Source: Vespula vulgaris
Taxonomy: Eukaryota; Arthropoda; Insecta; Hymenoptera; Vespidae
Length of the DNA stretch: 64,000 nucleotides
Reading direction: 5' to 3'
NCBI RefSeq assembly: GCF_905475345.1
Contig: NC_066595.1
Span: 2,503,501 to 2,567,500, forward strand
In this document: positions 13,811 through 26,216 of the stretch, one piece after another
Numbering within the stretch: position 1 is the stretch's first letter
How the letters are laid out: every line of letters starts with the position of its first letter
Translations under genes and position numbers: made by a program
Notes under the pieces: model-generated
The model's database searches: none
Told to the model about the DNA's origin: nothing
Seen by the model: only the letters and a program-made list of their open reading frames with translations

Positions 13811-14060
13811 CAATTAATGTAGTAATTGCAACGTTTAAATGTATTAGAAAAATAGAGGGAAATAGGAACGATTATGACAAAACTGAAGATTTCTCTCATT
13901 TATTCGAAATTGAAACGAATAAAAGAAAATGAATAAAGTAACGAAAAACAAAACTATAGACGACTATCGGAGATACTTGGCAACGATACTTTACGAGAGG
14001 AAGGAAGAATTAAATTTCGAGATAATAAATGATCATTATATCACTTACCTGCAATTTCAT
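10355..14060 (-). CDS. Secreted Gln/Pro-rich cuticle-like protein B with IQGATDG repeats
   Basis: Five coding exons on the minus strand: 14060-14049 (MKLQ), 11875-11746, 11567-11328, 11222-10973 and 10889-10355. All junctions are GT-AG and phases agree (0,1,1,2), giving 388 residues. The signal peptide probably ends after CLA (residue 16). Residues 18-110 carry diverged repeats of about 11 residues (FTIQGASDG, DFTIQGATDG, DFKIQGATDG, NFQIQGPSQG). A YNDPSG element joins LRVNWK across an intron at residue 128, as in the next gene. Motif A (SYRPYNDAPAQIKQLL, then IPY) is at about 178-211, a furin-type RHRR at 249-252, and motif B (LPNNLQALLKYQAQIPY, then IIAN) at about 285-316. Probably a structural matrix protein; I cannot name the family. 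Confidence 0.85.
13535..13592. repeat. (TA)n microsatellite
   Basis: About 58 bp of uninterrupted TA dinucleotides in intron 1 of the gene ending at 10355. A (CA)n run follows at about 13782-13808. Confidence 0.93.
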
Positions 14061-14142
14061 GGTGCAAAGAAGAAAGCAGCTATCTGGTCGATGCGCTCAA
14101 GGGTGGAGCGTTTCTGAGGCGGGCGCGCGGTCACCAGAAGAA

Positions 14143-14149
14143 CTTTATA
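14143..14149 (-). promoter_or_regulatory. TATA box of gene at 14060
   Basis: TATAAAG on the minus strand with a TCAG initiator-like element at about 14115, 34 bp downstream. This predicts a 5' UTR of about 55 nt. The surrounding 120 bp is clearly GC-richer than its flanks. Confidence 0.55.
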
Positions 14150-14199
14150 GGCAGGCGAATGTAAAAGGGGCCTCTAGCTTAGACGGGGATGTGACTGAC

Positions 14200-15319
14200 T
14201 CTCCTCCACCTCCATCTTGCCATTTTATCGGATACGCGGCTTCTAATACCGCGGGATATCGATTACGATTTCCTGCCTCGATGTCCGGCTAACGTTCCAA
14301 CGTTCTTGTTAAAAAGAAAAAGGAAACCAAAAAAAAAACGAATCGATTGCTTTTCTTCCTTTTTCGTTTTCTTTTTTCTTCTTTGTTTTTTCTTTTCTTT
14401 TTTGCTTTTGTTTCCTTTTCACCCTTTTACTTAGTCTTTCCACAACGGAAACGCTAATGCGAAACTTTCTTCCGCGAATTGCGCATGAATTACCAAATGT
14501 CTGATTCGGTAATAAAGAAAAAAAAAAAAGAGCAAGTAGGTGAGTTTAAGGGAAATGATCGGTATATTTCTACGCGTCGTTATTTATTCTTCACTTTTTT
14601 TTACTATTTTTCATTTTGTTTCCCTTTTCTTTTTTCTCTCGGTTTTTTTTTTTTTTTCGAAGACATGAATTTTCTCTTCCGCGAAATCGATTATCGTGCA
14701 TTAAACTTTGTCGATTTTACGGATCGATGTGTAATTATGTGAAAAGCAAAAACTATACGAACGCATTTTTACGTGCTTTCTTTCTTTCTTTCTTTTCTTC
14801 TTTTTTTCCTTTTTATTTTCTTTTCTTTCTTTTTTTTTTTCTTTTTTTTTTGTTTTACAGACACGCAACTTTCATCCGTGGAAATGGATATTCGTCGAAC
14901 GACTCTGTCGGTTTCTAAGAATGAATGTTTAATTAAATAGCAAATGAAAAAAAAAAAAACATTTCATGCGTTTTTGGAGCATGCACTTGTGAAAGAAAGA
15001 GAGTTAAAAAAAAGAAAGGAAAAAGTGTTGTTCCTTTTCTTTTGCCTTTTCTTTTTCTTTTTTTCTTTTCTTTGCTTTTTTTATTCACACGTTCTATTCT
15101 GTTTATTTTTCTACTTTATAAAAGCGTCTTGCAATTAGACGCGTTTGTTACCTTTTTTAATAGTGACTCGTTAAAGAGACTCATGCGACATAGTTGCACA
15201 CGGTGAAAGTTTCGTCGATGCGGTTCGAAAGTTTCCGTTCTAAGGTAATCGCATTTTACGATTTGCGCTCGTAATAATATTTCAAAAAAAAAAATGAGGT
15301 AGAAAGAAAGAGAGAGAAA

Positions 15320-15362
<43 letters not shown>

Positions 15363-16215
15363 AAAAGAAACAAAGAGATAACAAATATTTTCGGATTAGC
15401 GTAGACATTTTTTTCTATGCAGATTTACGATTAATTTTTTACTTTCTTTCTTTCTTTTTCTTCTTCTTCTTTTTTTTTTTTATATGAGACGCGAGAAATG
15501 TTAGAGAGATATACGTGGGAGTAAGGAACATACGACCATGTAAGTGGAAAGCGCATCATCGTGGAATGTCACGTCTCAGAAGCGAGTTTCCCATAGGATT
15601 CAAAGGTTACGGTGCAACGATGCACAAGATGCATCTACTGTACTGCGTATAGCCGCATAATCCGTTGCGCCGACATTGAATTGAATTTTATATAAGATTA
15701 TCTATCGTGAAAGTATTTCTTCATTGGTTTCTCTCGCGAGAAAATTTTATTGTTTACTTGTAGTCATAAATTTTTAATTAATTAGAATAAAAAAGAAAAA
15801 ATATATATATATACAAAAAGGAGAGAGTGAAAAGAGGATAATTAATCTTATTTTTCTTCTCCATCTCGACAATTGCTAAAATTCAAAATTTTCTCGTCGA
15901 AGGAAAAAAGTCTTGTCGTTTCTACGAAAAAGAAAGTAAAAAAAGAGAAAAAAAAATAAAAATAAAATAAAATAAAAACCGAAGTGAATAAATAAGAACG
16001 ACGATTAATTTTTCTCTCTTCTCGATATTACTTTATCGAGTCAAAAAAAAAAAAAAAAGATCTGACTGTGTATTTATAAAGATAAAAAAGAAAATAGTGA
16101 ATAATGTTTATTTCCTTTTTGATTTCTTTTTGTTTTACCCAATCAAACTTATTAACTCAAATCGTCGACCAGAGAAAAAGTTGAATTCGTCGGACGAAAA
16201 AGGTATGAAAGGAAA

Positions 16216-16251
<36 letters not shown>

Positions 16252-16802
16252 GAAAAAGAAAATGAAAAGGTCAAAGTAAACGGGTACTGCAAATGTTAAT
16301 AAAATTTTTAAATAAAACAATTGCGAAAGCTTATTCCTTGACAAATTACATTTTCCATTGTGTCGAATGCTTACAAAGACTTTCGATATTTATGTATATA
16401 CGTGTCTATGTATATATGTAACTAACCGACACCAACAAATTATGGACCACGAGAGGAGAGGAGAGGAAAGGAGAGGAGAAGACGAAGGGGAAAAACGGCA
16501 CAAAAGAGTCGAGCGGAGAACAGTAAAAACGAAAGTGGTTTAGAATTGCATGTGGAAACGAGTACGAGCTGTTTGAAGGAGCACGTTATATATTATGGTG
16601 GACTTGCGGAACCATGAAGGCCACACGAAAGTAGAACGATTAACATAATTTGTTTTTTTCTTTTTCCGGAGAAATGCTATCTCCTTTTCTTTTACTTCTT
16701 CCTTCTTTCCTTTTTTTTTCTTTTTTTTTTTTTTTGATTGTGAGATAAGAATAAGCAAAAGAAAAAACGAAACGATAAAAGGAAAGAAAAGGAGAGAGAG
16801 AA

Positions 16803-16833
<31 letters not shown>

Positions 16834-17515
16834 AAAACGAGCAAAAAATTTATCGAAGAAGATTTATGAAGAACAAAGATATTCGCGAAAGAAGAAACGC
16901 GAGCGTGACTTTGATTAATTACATACGTAGTCGAGGTAAGTATGTGGAAACCAAAAAGTAAAAAAACAAAAAATAAAGAAAAGAGAGAGAAAAAAAAAGT
17001 CTGTCGGCTGTACTTATCAGATATTTAATTGATGCTCTTGTAACGTCGTACCGACGTGTTTTCTATGAAAGCATGGAAAAAAAAGGAGAATGGTGTTCTA
17101 ACTGGGTTACGAATATCGTCGCAAAGACGAACAGCGGAAATAATTGTTTTATTTCATTTTCTTTTTTTTCTTAGTATTTTCCCTTTTTTTTCGTTCTATT
17201 TTTTATATCCTCTTTTTTGTGTATGCGTTTTTTTTTGTTTTCTTTTTTTTTTTGTTTTTCCTATAAAGAAAGAAAGAAAAGAAGAAAGAAGGAAAGAAAG
17301 AGAAATAGTAAGAAAGAAACAACAACGAATAACGCTCATCTTTCTTCGATCATTCACGAAATTAGAGATTAGATAAAGATTTAAGAAAATAACGATCGAA
17401 CGTCCTCGTTGAATTAATTAAAATATATGATTACATTAAAAAAAAATATATATATATTATAATACCGTTCAACGTGACGCCATTAATCGAATTAAAATAA
17501 TTAAACGAATTGTCG
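14200..17515. other. Intergenic, homopurine/homopyrimidine-rich
   Basis: No gene seen. Long T-rich and A/G-rich tracts alternate (about 14330-15120 and 15950-17300), with a GA run at 15324-15358. A short complex patch at about 15530-15690 contains no recognisable exon and could be a regulatory element. Confidence 0.6.
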
Positions 17516-19109
17516 TCAATGACGTTGACTCTCATCGATCGGTTTAACATCCTCGACCTCATCGATGTTGTCGTCTTTCATGAAATAAATTTTACTCTTG
17601 TAGTAATACGGTCCTTTCGAATCGTCCGGTATCGGTTTAGGAATGAACAAGGTTTTTGGCCTGTAAGTAATTCTGTTAGCTATGACATCATAGGGTATCT
17701 GAGATTGGTAATGTAGCAACTGTTGTATCTCTTGCGGCATGTTCTTGTCGATGACCAATTTTGGTACTGGTTGAACAGGCATAGTTTCGATTGGTACGGT
17801 TATACCAACAATTTGTTGGGAGTTTTGCGAATGCTGAGACTGTTGCGATTGCTCGTGTTGTTGGGTACGTTGATCGTAGTCTTCCTTATAATCGATTCTT
17901 CCTTGAGGCTTAGCCATTCTTTCGCCGTAATAAAAATCGCTCGAAGCTGTTCTTGTGTCATCGATGGTTTGATATTTCGCAGCGGGCGATACGTATTGAG
18001 CTGAATGAGAAATATCCGAAGGAGAATTTGCTTGTTCAATAGATAGACCCTGTTGATGGATAAAAGACGACGGATCGACGTAAGGACGTTGAGGTTCGTA
18101 CGTCTGTAGTATCAACTCTTTGATATGAGTCGGTACAGACGCGTAAGATTTATATTCTGGTTGACCAGGGACCACGTTCGATAACGATGATACTGGTTGT
18201 TGATGATGAGACTGGACCAAACGTGCCTGCTGATGTTGACCCGCTGTTTGCGGTTGAGCTATCGCAGTCTCGGCTCGTTGACCACGCTGAGGATTCTCCA
18301 GGTGAGCGCGTTGCTGATTGTACGGCACGTAGAATTTCCAGTTCACTTTCGTGCCTTGAAAGTCAGGAAATAATTCCAAATTCATAGATTATTAACATCG
18401 AATGGAAACATGGAAATGATATATTTTCTACGTCGGTCCTTATTACATTTTCGGTTTCCTTACTTGGAGCTTTATCAAATAATTTCTTTTCTCCTTTTTT
18501 CTCTTTCTTTTTACTCTCAACAATTTTTCAAATCGATATTAGAAAAACTTTTCAAGTGATTCAGAAGTATTATCGGAGATCAAGATTTTGTTAATTACGA
18601 TGGAATAACAAAAGATTCACACATTTGTTCAGAAGATGAAAGATTTGATAAGAAAGAAAAAATAAATAAATAAATAAAATTAACGAACCATCAGGATCGT
18701 CGTATCTGATTTGTGCCGCTTGAGATGTACGAGCCAGGCGAGTCGAGGTCTCCGTTTGAGCCAACACCGTGCTGGCTAAGGTCAAAAAAAGCACCTGAAA
18801 AAAGAAAAAACAAAAAAACAAAAAATAAGAAAAGACGAAAGAACGAACAACTATGTATATATATATATACATACAAAAAAAAAAAAGAGAAAAAAACTGC
18901 CAACACAAATTGTTACCAAACGTTTCATTCATAATAACTAAATAATTTTTTAATGAAAAAAAAAAAAAGAAAAAAAATCCAGAACCGTTCAGAGTTACGA
19001 ATACAATTCATAAAGCTTTTAATAAACCGAATAAACCGAAAAAGAGTTTGCAAAATCAACCGCACGATACGATATTAGATAGAAGAGGAACACTCACGCT
19101 TAGTAACAT
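17516..19109 (-). CDS. Secreted Gln-rich cuticle-like protein C (paralogue cluster)
   Basis: Three coding exons on the minus strand: 19109-19098 (MLLS), 18794-18689 and 18354-17516. Phases 0 and 1 agree and the product is 318 residues. The signal peptide ends near LA (residue 16). YDDPDG at 35-40 is joined to TKVNWK across a phase-1 intron, matching the 10355-14060 gene. Exon 2 is 106 nt, the same length as exon 2 of the 6122-7614 gene. Motif A (SYASVPTHIKELI) is at about 109-122. Motif B (MPQEIQQLLHYQSQIPY, then VIANRITYRP) is at about 245-272, followed by an IPKPIPDD segment, a Tyr/Lys patch and an acidic tail. The middle is Gln/Ser/His-rich and probably disordered. A matrix or cuticle role is inferred. 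Confidence 0.85.
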
Positions 19110-19295
19110 GATCCTTGATCGCTTTTCGAGTGTGTGTCTCTGTGTGTACGCGTTTATAAACGTAAAATAAGTGAATAAGTAAGTAAATAATAACCAACTG
19201 AGTAACTAAGTAAGAGGAGAGGTGAGATGCGCGAGAGTGGATGAACTGTTCGAGTAAACGCGAAGGAATCAACCGGTCTACGAAGACTCCGACTT

Positions 19296-19323
19296 CTATA
19301 TAGTCTCGCTGGGATGGTATATA
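19296..19323 (-). promoter_or_regulatory. Candidate TATA region of gene at 19109
   Basis: Two minus-strand TATA-like elements, TATATAC (about 19323-19317) and TATATAG (19302-19296), lie about 190-215 bp upstream of the ATG at 19109. A third, TATAAAC at 19158-19152, would leave too short a leader. Which one is used cannot be decided from sequence. Confidence 0.35.
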
Positions 19324-19413
19324 GAGGACCGATGTAATTACCCGTAGCAGGCCAGCCTGCCACCGGTTGCCTACTTTTAAAGTAATTCCACCTAAGTAAA
19401 GAGAAAAAGAGAC

Positions 19414-19445
<32 letters not shown>

Positions 19446-19751
19446 AAAGAATGAGAAAAAGAAAAAGAGAGAGAGAGAGAACCCCTCAAGGATATTATCG
19501 GTTAGAAGTCGAAGAATGCGCGACTCTGGCGTAACCGTATTATAAAATCCCACTAGGAAGCTGCCCTCCTTCGTTAACGCGCTCATAGATTCGATCTTTC
19601 AACAAAGGTACTAAAAATTACTTTTGGTAGAAGAGAGAGAAAATTATGGAAAGGTTCAACCGATAATATGACGGATTTATCGGTTTTTCGAGAAATCCGT
19701 TAGGCGGTGAAATCGCTTAACGTAGATCCTCGAAATGTTCGAGAGAGAAAT

Positions 19752-19786
<35 letters not shown>

Positions 19787-20965
19787 TAGACTGACAGACA
19801 GAGAGAGAGAGAGAGATAGAGAAAGAAAGGAGCAGAGAGAGAGAGAGAGAGAGAGAGACAGAAAAAAAGAGAGAGAGATTACACAAGAGACTTTCATTGA
19901 ATCTGGACAAAGATCCATCCAAAGCCTTCTTTATCTTTTGAAAAGGGGTGTATTTAGTGAATTGAATGAGTCGTCGAATGTCGATACTTTCAACACGACA
20001 ATCGTACGCTTTGACATTCAATTCACAGTTCATTCATGATTCATATGCATTGTGAGAGAGAGTGAAAGAGCAAGAGAAAGAGGGATCGACGATCAGATTT
20101 CTTTCTTTCTTTTTTATTTATTTATTTATTTATCGTTCGAACTATGTAATGAAATGTTATTAAGTTTGCATTATAATAGACGCGTATTCGATTAAAATCG
20201 ATGACACTCTATTAAATTTGATTTGTAAGAGAGAAAATTGTCCTATGTGAAACGATGATATTTTTATTTGATTTCTAATTATCCGATAAAACTGACAACT
20301 TAAATCGTATATTTATAATGCTTATAAAGTTATAATTTTATATCTAATTAAAATTTATAAGAGATTTATGTGAAATAATTTTCGTTTGTTGTACTTATCG
20401 TTAATATAATTTTCATGTAATATTAAATCAGAAATGAGAGTCTATGTGATTCGTACATGACGAAACGATGATGAAGAAAGAGGTGTGTCTGATTTCCATC
20501 TATAATGGTTCCTAACTATCAATAATTATATTTGCAACCGTATTTAAACTTTAACCATTATGCGTCATTATAAGGAAACGCGTTTGAATGAGTCCGAAAG
20601 AGGCATCGTAAAGAGTTAGAAATCTCGTTCATTTTTTCTGTCTTTTCTTTCCTTTTCTTTTCTTTTCTTTTTTTTTCTTTTATTTTTCTTATTACACCAT
20701 GTCACCCTTCGCCTCACACCCCACTTCCCTCACTCCTTTCCAGTCCAACATATACGTTTCTTAATCAACGAAAATAAAGAAAGAAGATTCATTAGAAAAC
20801 TGGTCTCGTGCAATTTTTTATTATCTATTAACTGATTATATATATATTTTTTTATTAATTTGATTAACAAGTTAATTTAAATAATGGATTAATTTAATAA
20901 TTCTAAAAAAATCGGTCACATTAAGTACAAAGTCCACAGATTAATAGAAATTGCAGAGCAGTTAA

Positions 20966-20996
<31 letters not shown>

Positions 20997-22620
20997 TGTT
21001 ATCCAACAAACATTTATTAATTATATCGACGATGATTTTTTCCTTTCTCTCTCTCTCGGTTTCTGTCAATAATAAATAATTAATTGAATTAAATATTGCT
21101 AAACGCGTATTAATAAAACGAACAGTACACGTTTGCGATTGAAATCGAACGTAATAATCGTATTTCATTAAAATGATTCCTTTATTCTTTATCTCAGTGT
21201 ACGTTCGAATTCATGACGCAAGTTCTTCCTTTCTCCGTATGTATATACGGATATATATACTTCCGCTTTTTTTTTTCCTATTTGTTTTCGAGAAAGAGAG
21301 AGATAATTTAAAAGTTCGAACAAAATAATTCTTCTGTACCACGCAATTATTCCCAGAATAGTAATATTAATAATTATAACAATAATAATAATAATAATAA
21401 TGATAACGATAATAATAATCGCTTGAAAAATCGATTAAATTTATAAACGTGTGAACGCCCCTTAATGTTCACCGTTCAAGTAGTGCAACGATCGTTATGA
21501 TCAGCCACAAATTATCATAACTGACCAAACTCTGTCATCTTTCGATTCATTTATAAATGAACGAATTTGTTTTAATAAAAAAAGAAAAAACAGAAAATAA
21601 ATCAATAAAAAATTCAATAGAACATAATTAGAAAGAAGGGTTACAGAAACTACTTTGCAATTACTACGCGTTCACGCTCCTGCGTAAAGGATGCTGCGGG
21701 TGCGGCCATGAACTTTCACGCTAGACCGAGCACGCAATTGTATCAAGAGTATAAATCTAAAACATTCTTTTTCTTTCCTTTTTTTTTTTTTTTTTTTCTT
21801 TCAACAGTTATTGTGGAAAGCCACGAATCCGCATTTTTATGAAAGCAGTAGGATATCACGGAAATGTATATTTCCGATAGATCCGCGTGAAATTGTTCCG
21901 CCGAAAGAGAAAAAGGAATATTTAACGAGAGAACGTACGGGTGAAAGTCGATTGTGAGTATATTCCACGTGGCACGGAGTAAAGAACATGATTTAGCATG
22001 TTATTCCGTATTGAAAATATTGCGAGCAATAACTCGATATCCTCCTGAAAAGTACGTGAGAGATAGATACGGTTTTTGTTTTTTATTCGCTCGGTTTACA
22101 CGTATCATCGTAAATCCATCTAAAAATTTCGTCATTCCTGCATGATTTTTTAAGTATACGTTGCAGTGGATTAATTTAAAAATTCGCTCGTAATTATCCG
22201 CGTAATCGAAATCGATACTCCGATTTCATCACGATTGGTGATACGCCATACGAAGAGAATGTATTTGCGTTCTATTTCGAGATATATCGTATATAAAGGA
22301 GGAAAAAACATTGTTCGCTCTTGCGAACCGATTCTGTGTTATTGAAAAATATTAGATAAATTCCTACATTACCTACGCGTGATAACTACGCAAGATAGAT
22401 TTCTACTTTATCAATCGTAGCAAAAAATAAAAAGTATTGTTATACCATACGTCGGTAATGAAGAAAAACCTGTCATTCCTTTGTTACCGACTACAAAATA
22501 TTGCAATTGCAAAATGCATTCGATGCATCTCGATGGATCGTTGAAGGGGCACGAGATGCAAAGTGCAAGTCGGCAAACACGCGAGGGCGAACATCAAGGT
22601 CTTCTCGGGGTACCAGATCC
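19310..22620. other. Intergenic between the Q-rich cluster and the RR-1 gene
   Basis: No exon found. GA-rich tracts occur at about 19405-19480 and 19740-19880, with ATT runs near 20965 and 21380. The 21640-22620 interval is more complex and lies directly upstream of the cuticle gene, so it may hold its regulatory sequence. Confidence 0.55.
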
Positions 22621-22633
22621 GCCATATCTGCCA

Positions 22634-22640
22634 TATAAAA
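22634..22640 (+). promoter_or_regulatory. TATA box of RR-1 cuticle gene
   Basis: TATAAAA with an initiator-like TCATT whose A is at 22666, 32 bp downstream. This gives a 5' UTR of about 36 nt before the ATG at 22702. Spacing is ideal for an insect TATA/Inr promoter. Confidence 0.7.
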
Positions 22641-22701
22641 CGACGAGTTCACCTATCCTGCGATCATTCCCATTCTTCTCTCCTTTCTTTAAAGTCTCAA
22701 C

Positions 22702-22773
22702 ATGTTCGTTGTTCGAATTTCGCTCGTAAGTTATTTCCTTTTCTATACTACGTACTACTACTACTACTACTAC

Positions 22774-22811
<38 letters not shown>

Positions 22812-23734
22812 CAAAAAGAAAGTAAAAAAAGCAACATTAATAATTGATTAACATTTTTTGCTTATATAATAATTAAAAAAGAAAAAAAACTAATGAAAAG
22901 TATATCTGTCCTTGATATGTTCAGATATCATTGGTATACTTTACCGTACTGACAAGCTGTCAGTATCAGCCGGAATCCCAACAAGCAGCGATATTAAGCG
23001 ACGCGAGATATCTAGCAGGCGATGGTACTTTCGGTTCGGCTTATACTCAAGAAGATGGAGTTGAGTTTAAAGAAGAAAGTGACGTTAACGGTGATCGACG
23101 TGGTTCCTATTCTTACGTGGACCCAACTGGACAAAGGCGTACGGTGACATATACAGCCGGAAAGAATGGATTTCAGGTAGAGGATTATATATCATAAAAT
23201 AATGGTCGGGCTAAAAAGATTTATAGAACAATTTGAAATTGATTATTGCATTATTATTTCAAATAGGCAACTGGTGATCACATTCCCGTACCACCACCAC
23301 AAATACCACCGCAACCGGAGTACGTGCCATTACCACAGTATAATCCTCCTGACTATAAACCACCAGCCGCTTACAGGACTCCAGCACCACCCCCACCAGT
23401 ATACAGAAGTCCTCCTTTAGCACAGTATCAAACACGAGCCGAATCGGAATACGAGCCACGAGCCGTCTATCAACCCCAACCTCAGCTCCAACCCCAATCC
23501 CAATCCCAACTCCAACCCCAATATCAATATCGTCCACAGACACGATACATGTCACCGGACGTCCAATCTATACCCTCGTTTAGCCCTCGACCACAATATC
23601 AACCAACACAAGGAGCTCCCATTCAAAGATACAACGAAATTACAACACCACCGCCGCATAGATTCTATCCACCGGGAAAGCTTAATTTCAACAGGACACC
23701 CGATGGATTTTCTTATACATTCAGCAAGAGTTAA
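22702..23734 (+). CDS. RR-1 chitin-binding cuticular protein (CPR family)
   Basis: Three coding exons: 22702-22725 (MFVVRISL), 22925-23176 and 23267-23734, all phase 0, giving 247 residues. The signal peptide is split after codon 8 and probably ends near Cys20. Residues from about 48 to 105 form a Rebers-Riddiford consensus of the RR-1 type: a tyrosine- and acid-rich lead (YTQEDGVEFKEE), the core GSYSYVDPTGQRRTVTYTAG, then NGFQATGDHIPVPP. This domain binds chitin and the protein is expected to be secreted into cuticle. The C-terminal ~150 residues are Pro/Gln/Tyr-rich, with QPQPQLQPQ-type repeats, and probably disordered. It lies beside three secreted Gln/Pro-rich genes on the other strand that share the tiny first-exon layout. 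Confidence 0.94.
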
Positions 23735-23981
23735 GATCGAATTAATTAAATTTATATCTAACAATAATTTTTCTTTGAAGAAAAATACACGATATAAATG
23801 TTATTATCGATATATAAAAGCAGTCGCGTCAATTAATTAAGTCGATAACGACGACGATTACTTTACATGATTTTAATTAATTCGATTAAGAAAAAGTATA
23901 ATAATATTTATAACAAAATAGACAAATCAAATCGATATGCGTATGTCTTTTCTTGCGTCATTGTGATGATCATTATCAACG

Positions 23982-23987
23982 AATAAA
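23982..23987 (+). terminator. Candidate poly(A) signal of RR-1 gene
   Basis: AATAAA about 248 nt after the stop codon at 23734. It is the first canonical hexamer on this strand after the coding end. Confidence 0.5.
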
Positions 23988-24464
23988 ACATGTCGAATAT
24001 CTCGCGTGAATTTCGAAGATTTCTTTTTATAACGAAAACCACACCCGTATCTAGGATTACCATTCTATCTCATCGGGTCAGGCTCACTTTCATCCCGTAA
24101 CCTTTTAAGCCGATGATTTCGTAACGTGTTAACTCATTCCTGGGAACTCTCTGATACTAACGCGCTTATGTATTCGTCTGCAAACGACGCTCACGTGTAC
24201 GATGGGGAATATCACGAGTTTGCCTGACATTACTGAACCAGAAACGTTATTAACCAAATCACATGGTACACATAACTGGATAGAACAGAGATAGAACAGA
24301 GTTAGACTGTGTAATATATTCGGATTGTAAAAAATGGAAAATTGAAAAGAACTAATTCCGAACGTGATCAAAGATAAACGATTCTAATCTTATAAATATG
24401 ATATCTAATTTTACTTTTTACAATTATCCTATAGAGATCATATACATACGTTATGTATATATGA

Positions 24465-24680
24465 TACAATATTAATAATAATAATATATATTATTAATAT
24501 TATATATATATTGAATTATTAATATATGGAATTAATATATCAATTAATATATTAATTAATATATTAATTATAATATATATATAATATAATATATATTATA
24601 TTAATTATATTATATATATAATATAATTAATATAATATATATAATATATATATAATATCTATATATATAATATCTATATA
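24465..24680. repeat. AT-only imperfect palindromic block
   Basis: About 215 bp made almost entirely of A and T, with units such as TAATATATTA, ATTAATTATA and TATATATAAT reading alike on both strands. It could fold into long hairpins. No coding content. Confidence 0.8.
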
Positions 24681-25509
24681 GGCACTGTTAAAGAAAAGCT
24701 CGCGGAAGAAAACTGATAAATCGCTTGTCACATTACAACAGACTCATGAATGACAATACATTGATATCAGAAGATCGAGAAGTGAGAATGTGTCTTACAC
24801 GTAGTGACGTCGAGAGGTCGGAAAAATATGTTGATACCTGTGACAGGGGTGCGGCTGGCTAGTCCACCGCAAGGTGAACTACCTCCTTTCAGAAACAGGA
24901 ACTCGGTAGTCTCTCGGTTAGGTGGGTCGTAAAAGAAATGCATACCATAACACGTTCGTTCGTTGTCACGTTGATCGTCCAACTTTTCTTTCTCCTTTTA
25001 TCATCTTTCGCTTTATCTTTTTCCTTTTTTCTGTTCTTTTTTTTCTCTCTTTTTTTGCATTAACACTTGCTTTTCTCTCTCTTCCCATTTCATCCTTTGT
25101 CCTTCGAACGCGGACAAACAAGCTAACTGAAAAACAACGAAACGCATTAAGAAACACAAAGATAAATAGATTTTGCTATTACTTTTTTGCTCGCGTTTTA
25201 TTTATAAAGGTATATTTGAGTATAGTATACATTTCGTTTCATCGATTATGGCAGTAATAATTATACCTGATTTCTGATTAGCTGCGCGTGACATCGACGG
25301 TATAAAAAAGTAATTCTAGGACTATTGCTGTTATTTAAAAGAGACAATAACGGAGAAATTAATTCGCTTTTCTCCGTGAAAGATTGAGAAGGTAAAAGTA
25401 ATTATTAAAAAAAGAAAAAAAAAAGAAAAGAGGATGAGGTAAATGAAAAAAAAAAAAAAAAGAAAAAACGAGAAAGATATTATCGTGGAGAAAAAAATAC
25501 AGAGAAAAA

Positions 25510-25511
25510 AA

Positions 25512-25570
<59 letters not shown>
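25510..25570. repeat. (GA)n microsatellite
   Basis: About 60 bp of nearly perfect GA dinucleotides with single interruptions. Confidence 0.95.
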
Positions 25571-26181
25571 GAGAGAGGAAGGGAACATGTTTTCGAAATT
25601 AGCTAAATCTTACGTAAAATTTTTCAAAGGACGCTTGGTGTGTGCCTCCCGCAAACACGCGAATTAAAAATTTATTAAAATTTTTTTATAAAAAGGCACT
25701 ATATATACTCATAAATATATATATGTATATAGGCATATATATATGTATGCGTGTATACTTTAATGTAATCCGACGATTCAAATTCAGAACAATCACTTTT
25801 TTCGATTTTGTAGTTTCTTTTATAATTTTCTTTCTTTTGTTCGTTCGTTCGTTCTTTTTTTTTTCTTCTTTTTTCTTTTTCAATGCAACTTCAAGGCATC
25901 AATGAAATATATTTTTAATATATATACATATCTTTTTTTTTTTTGTTTAAATAATTAATCTCTCTCTCAATTTTCATCGGCTTAAATCTTTACGACGATT
26001 CTCATCAACGTTGACATAATAATCCATGCCACGAATTTATCTTAAATATCGTAACTACTTTCAAGTATTATCGAGTCATCATAGTTCCTTTATTATTCGT
26101 CGAATAATTGTATGGAAAAAAAATAAAACATAAACAATTAAACTAGCGTATCAGGAGGCACGATAAATACATCAAGTGTTT

Positions 26182-26216
<35 letters not shown>

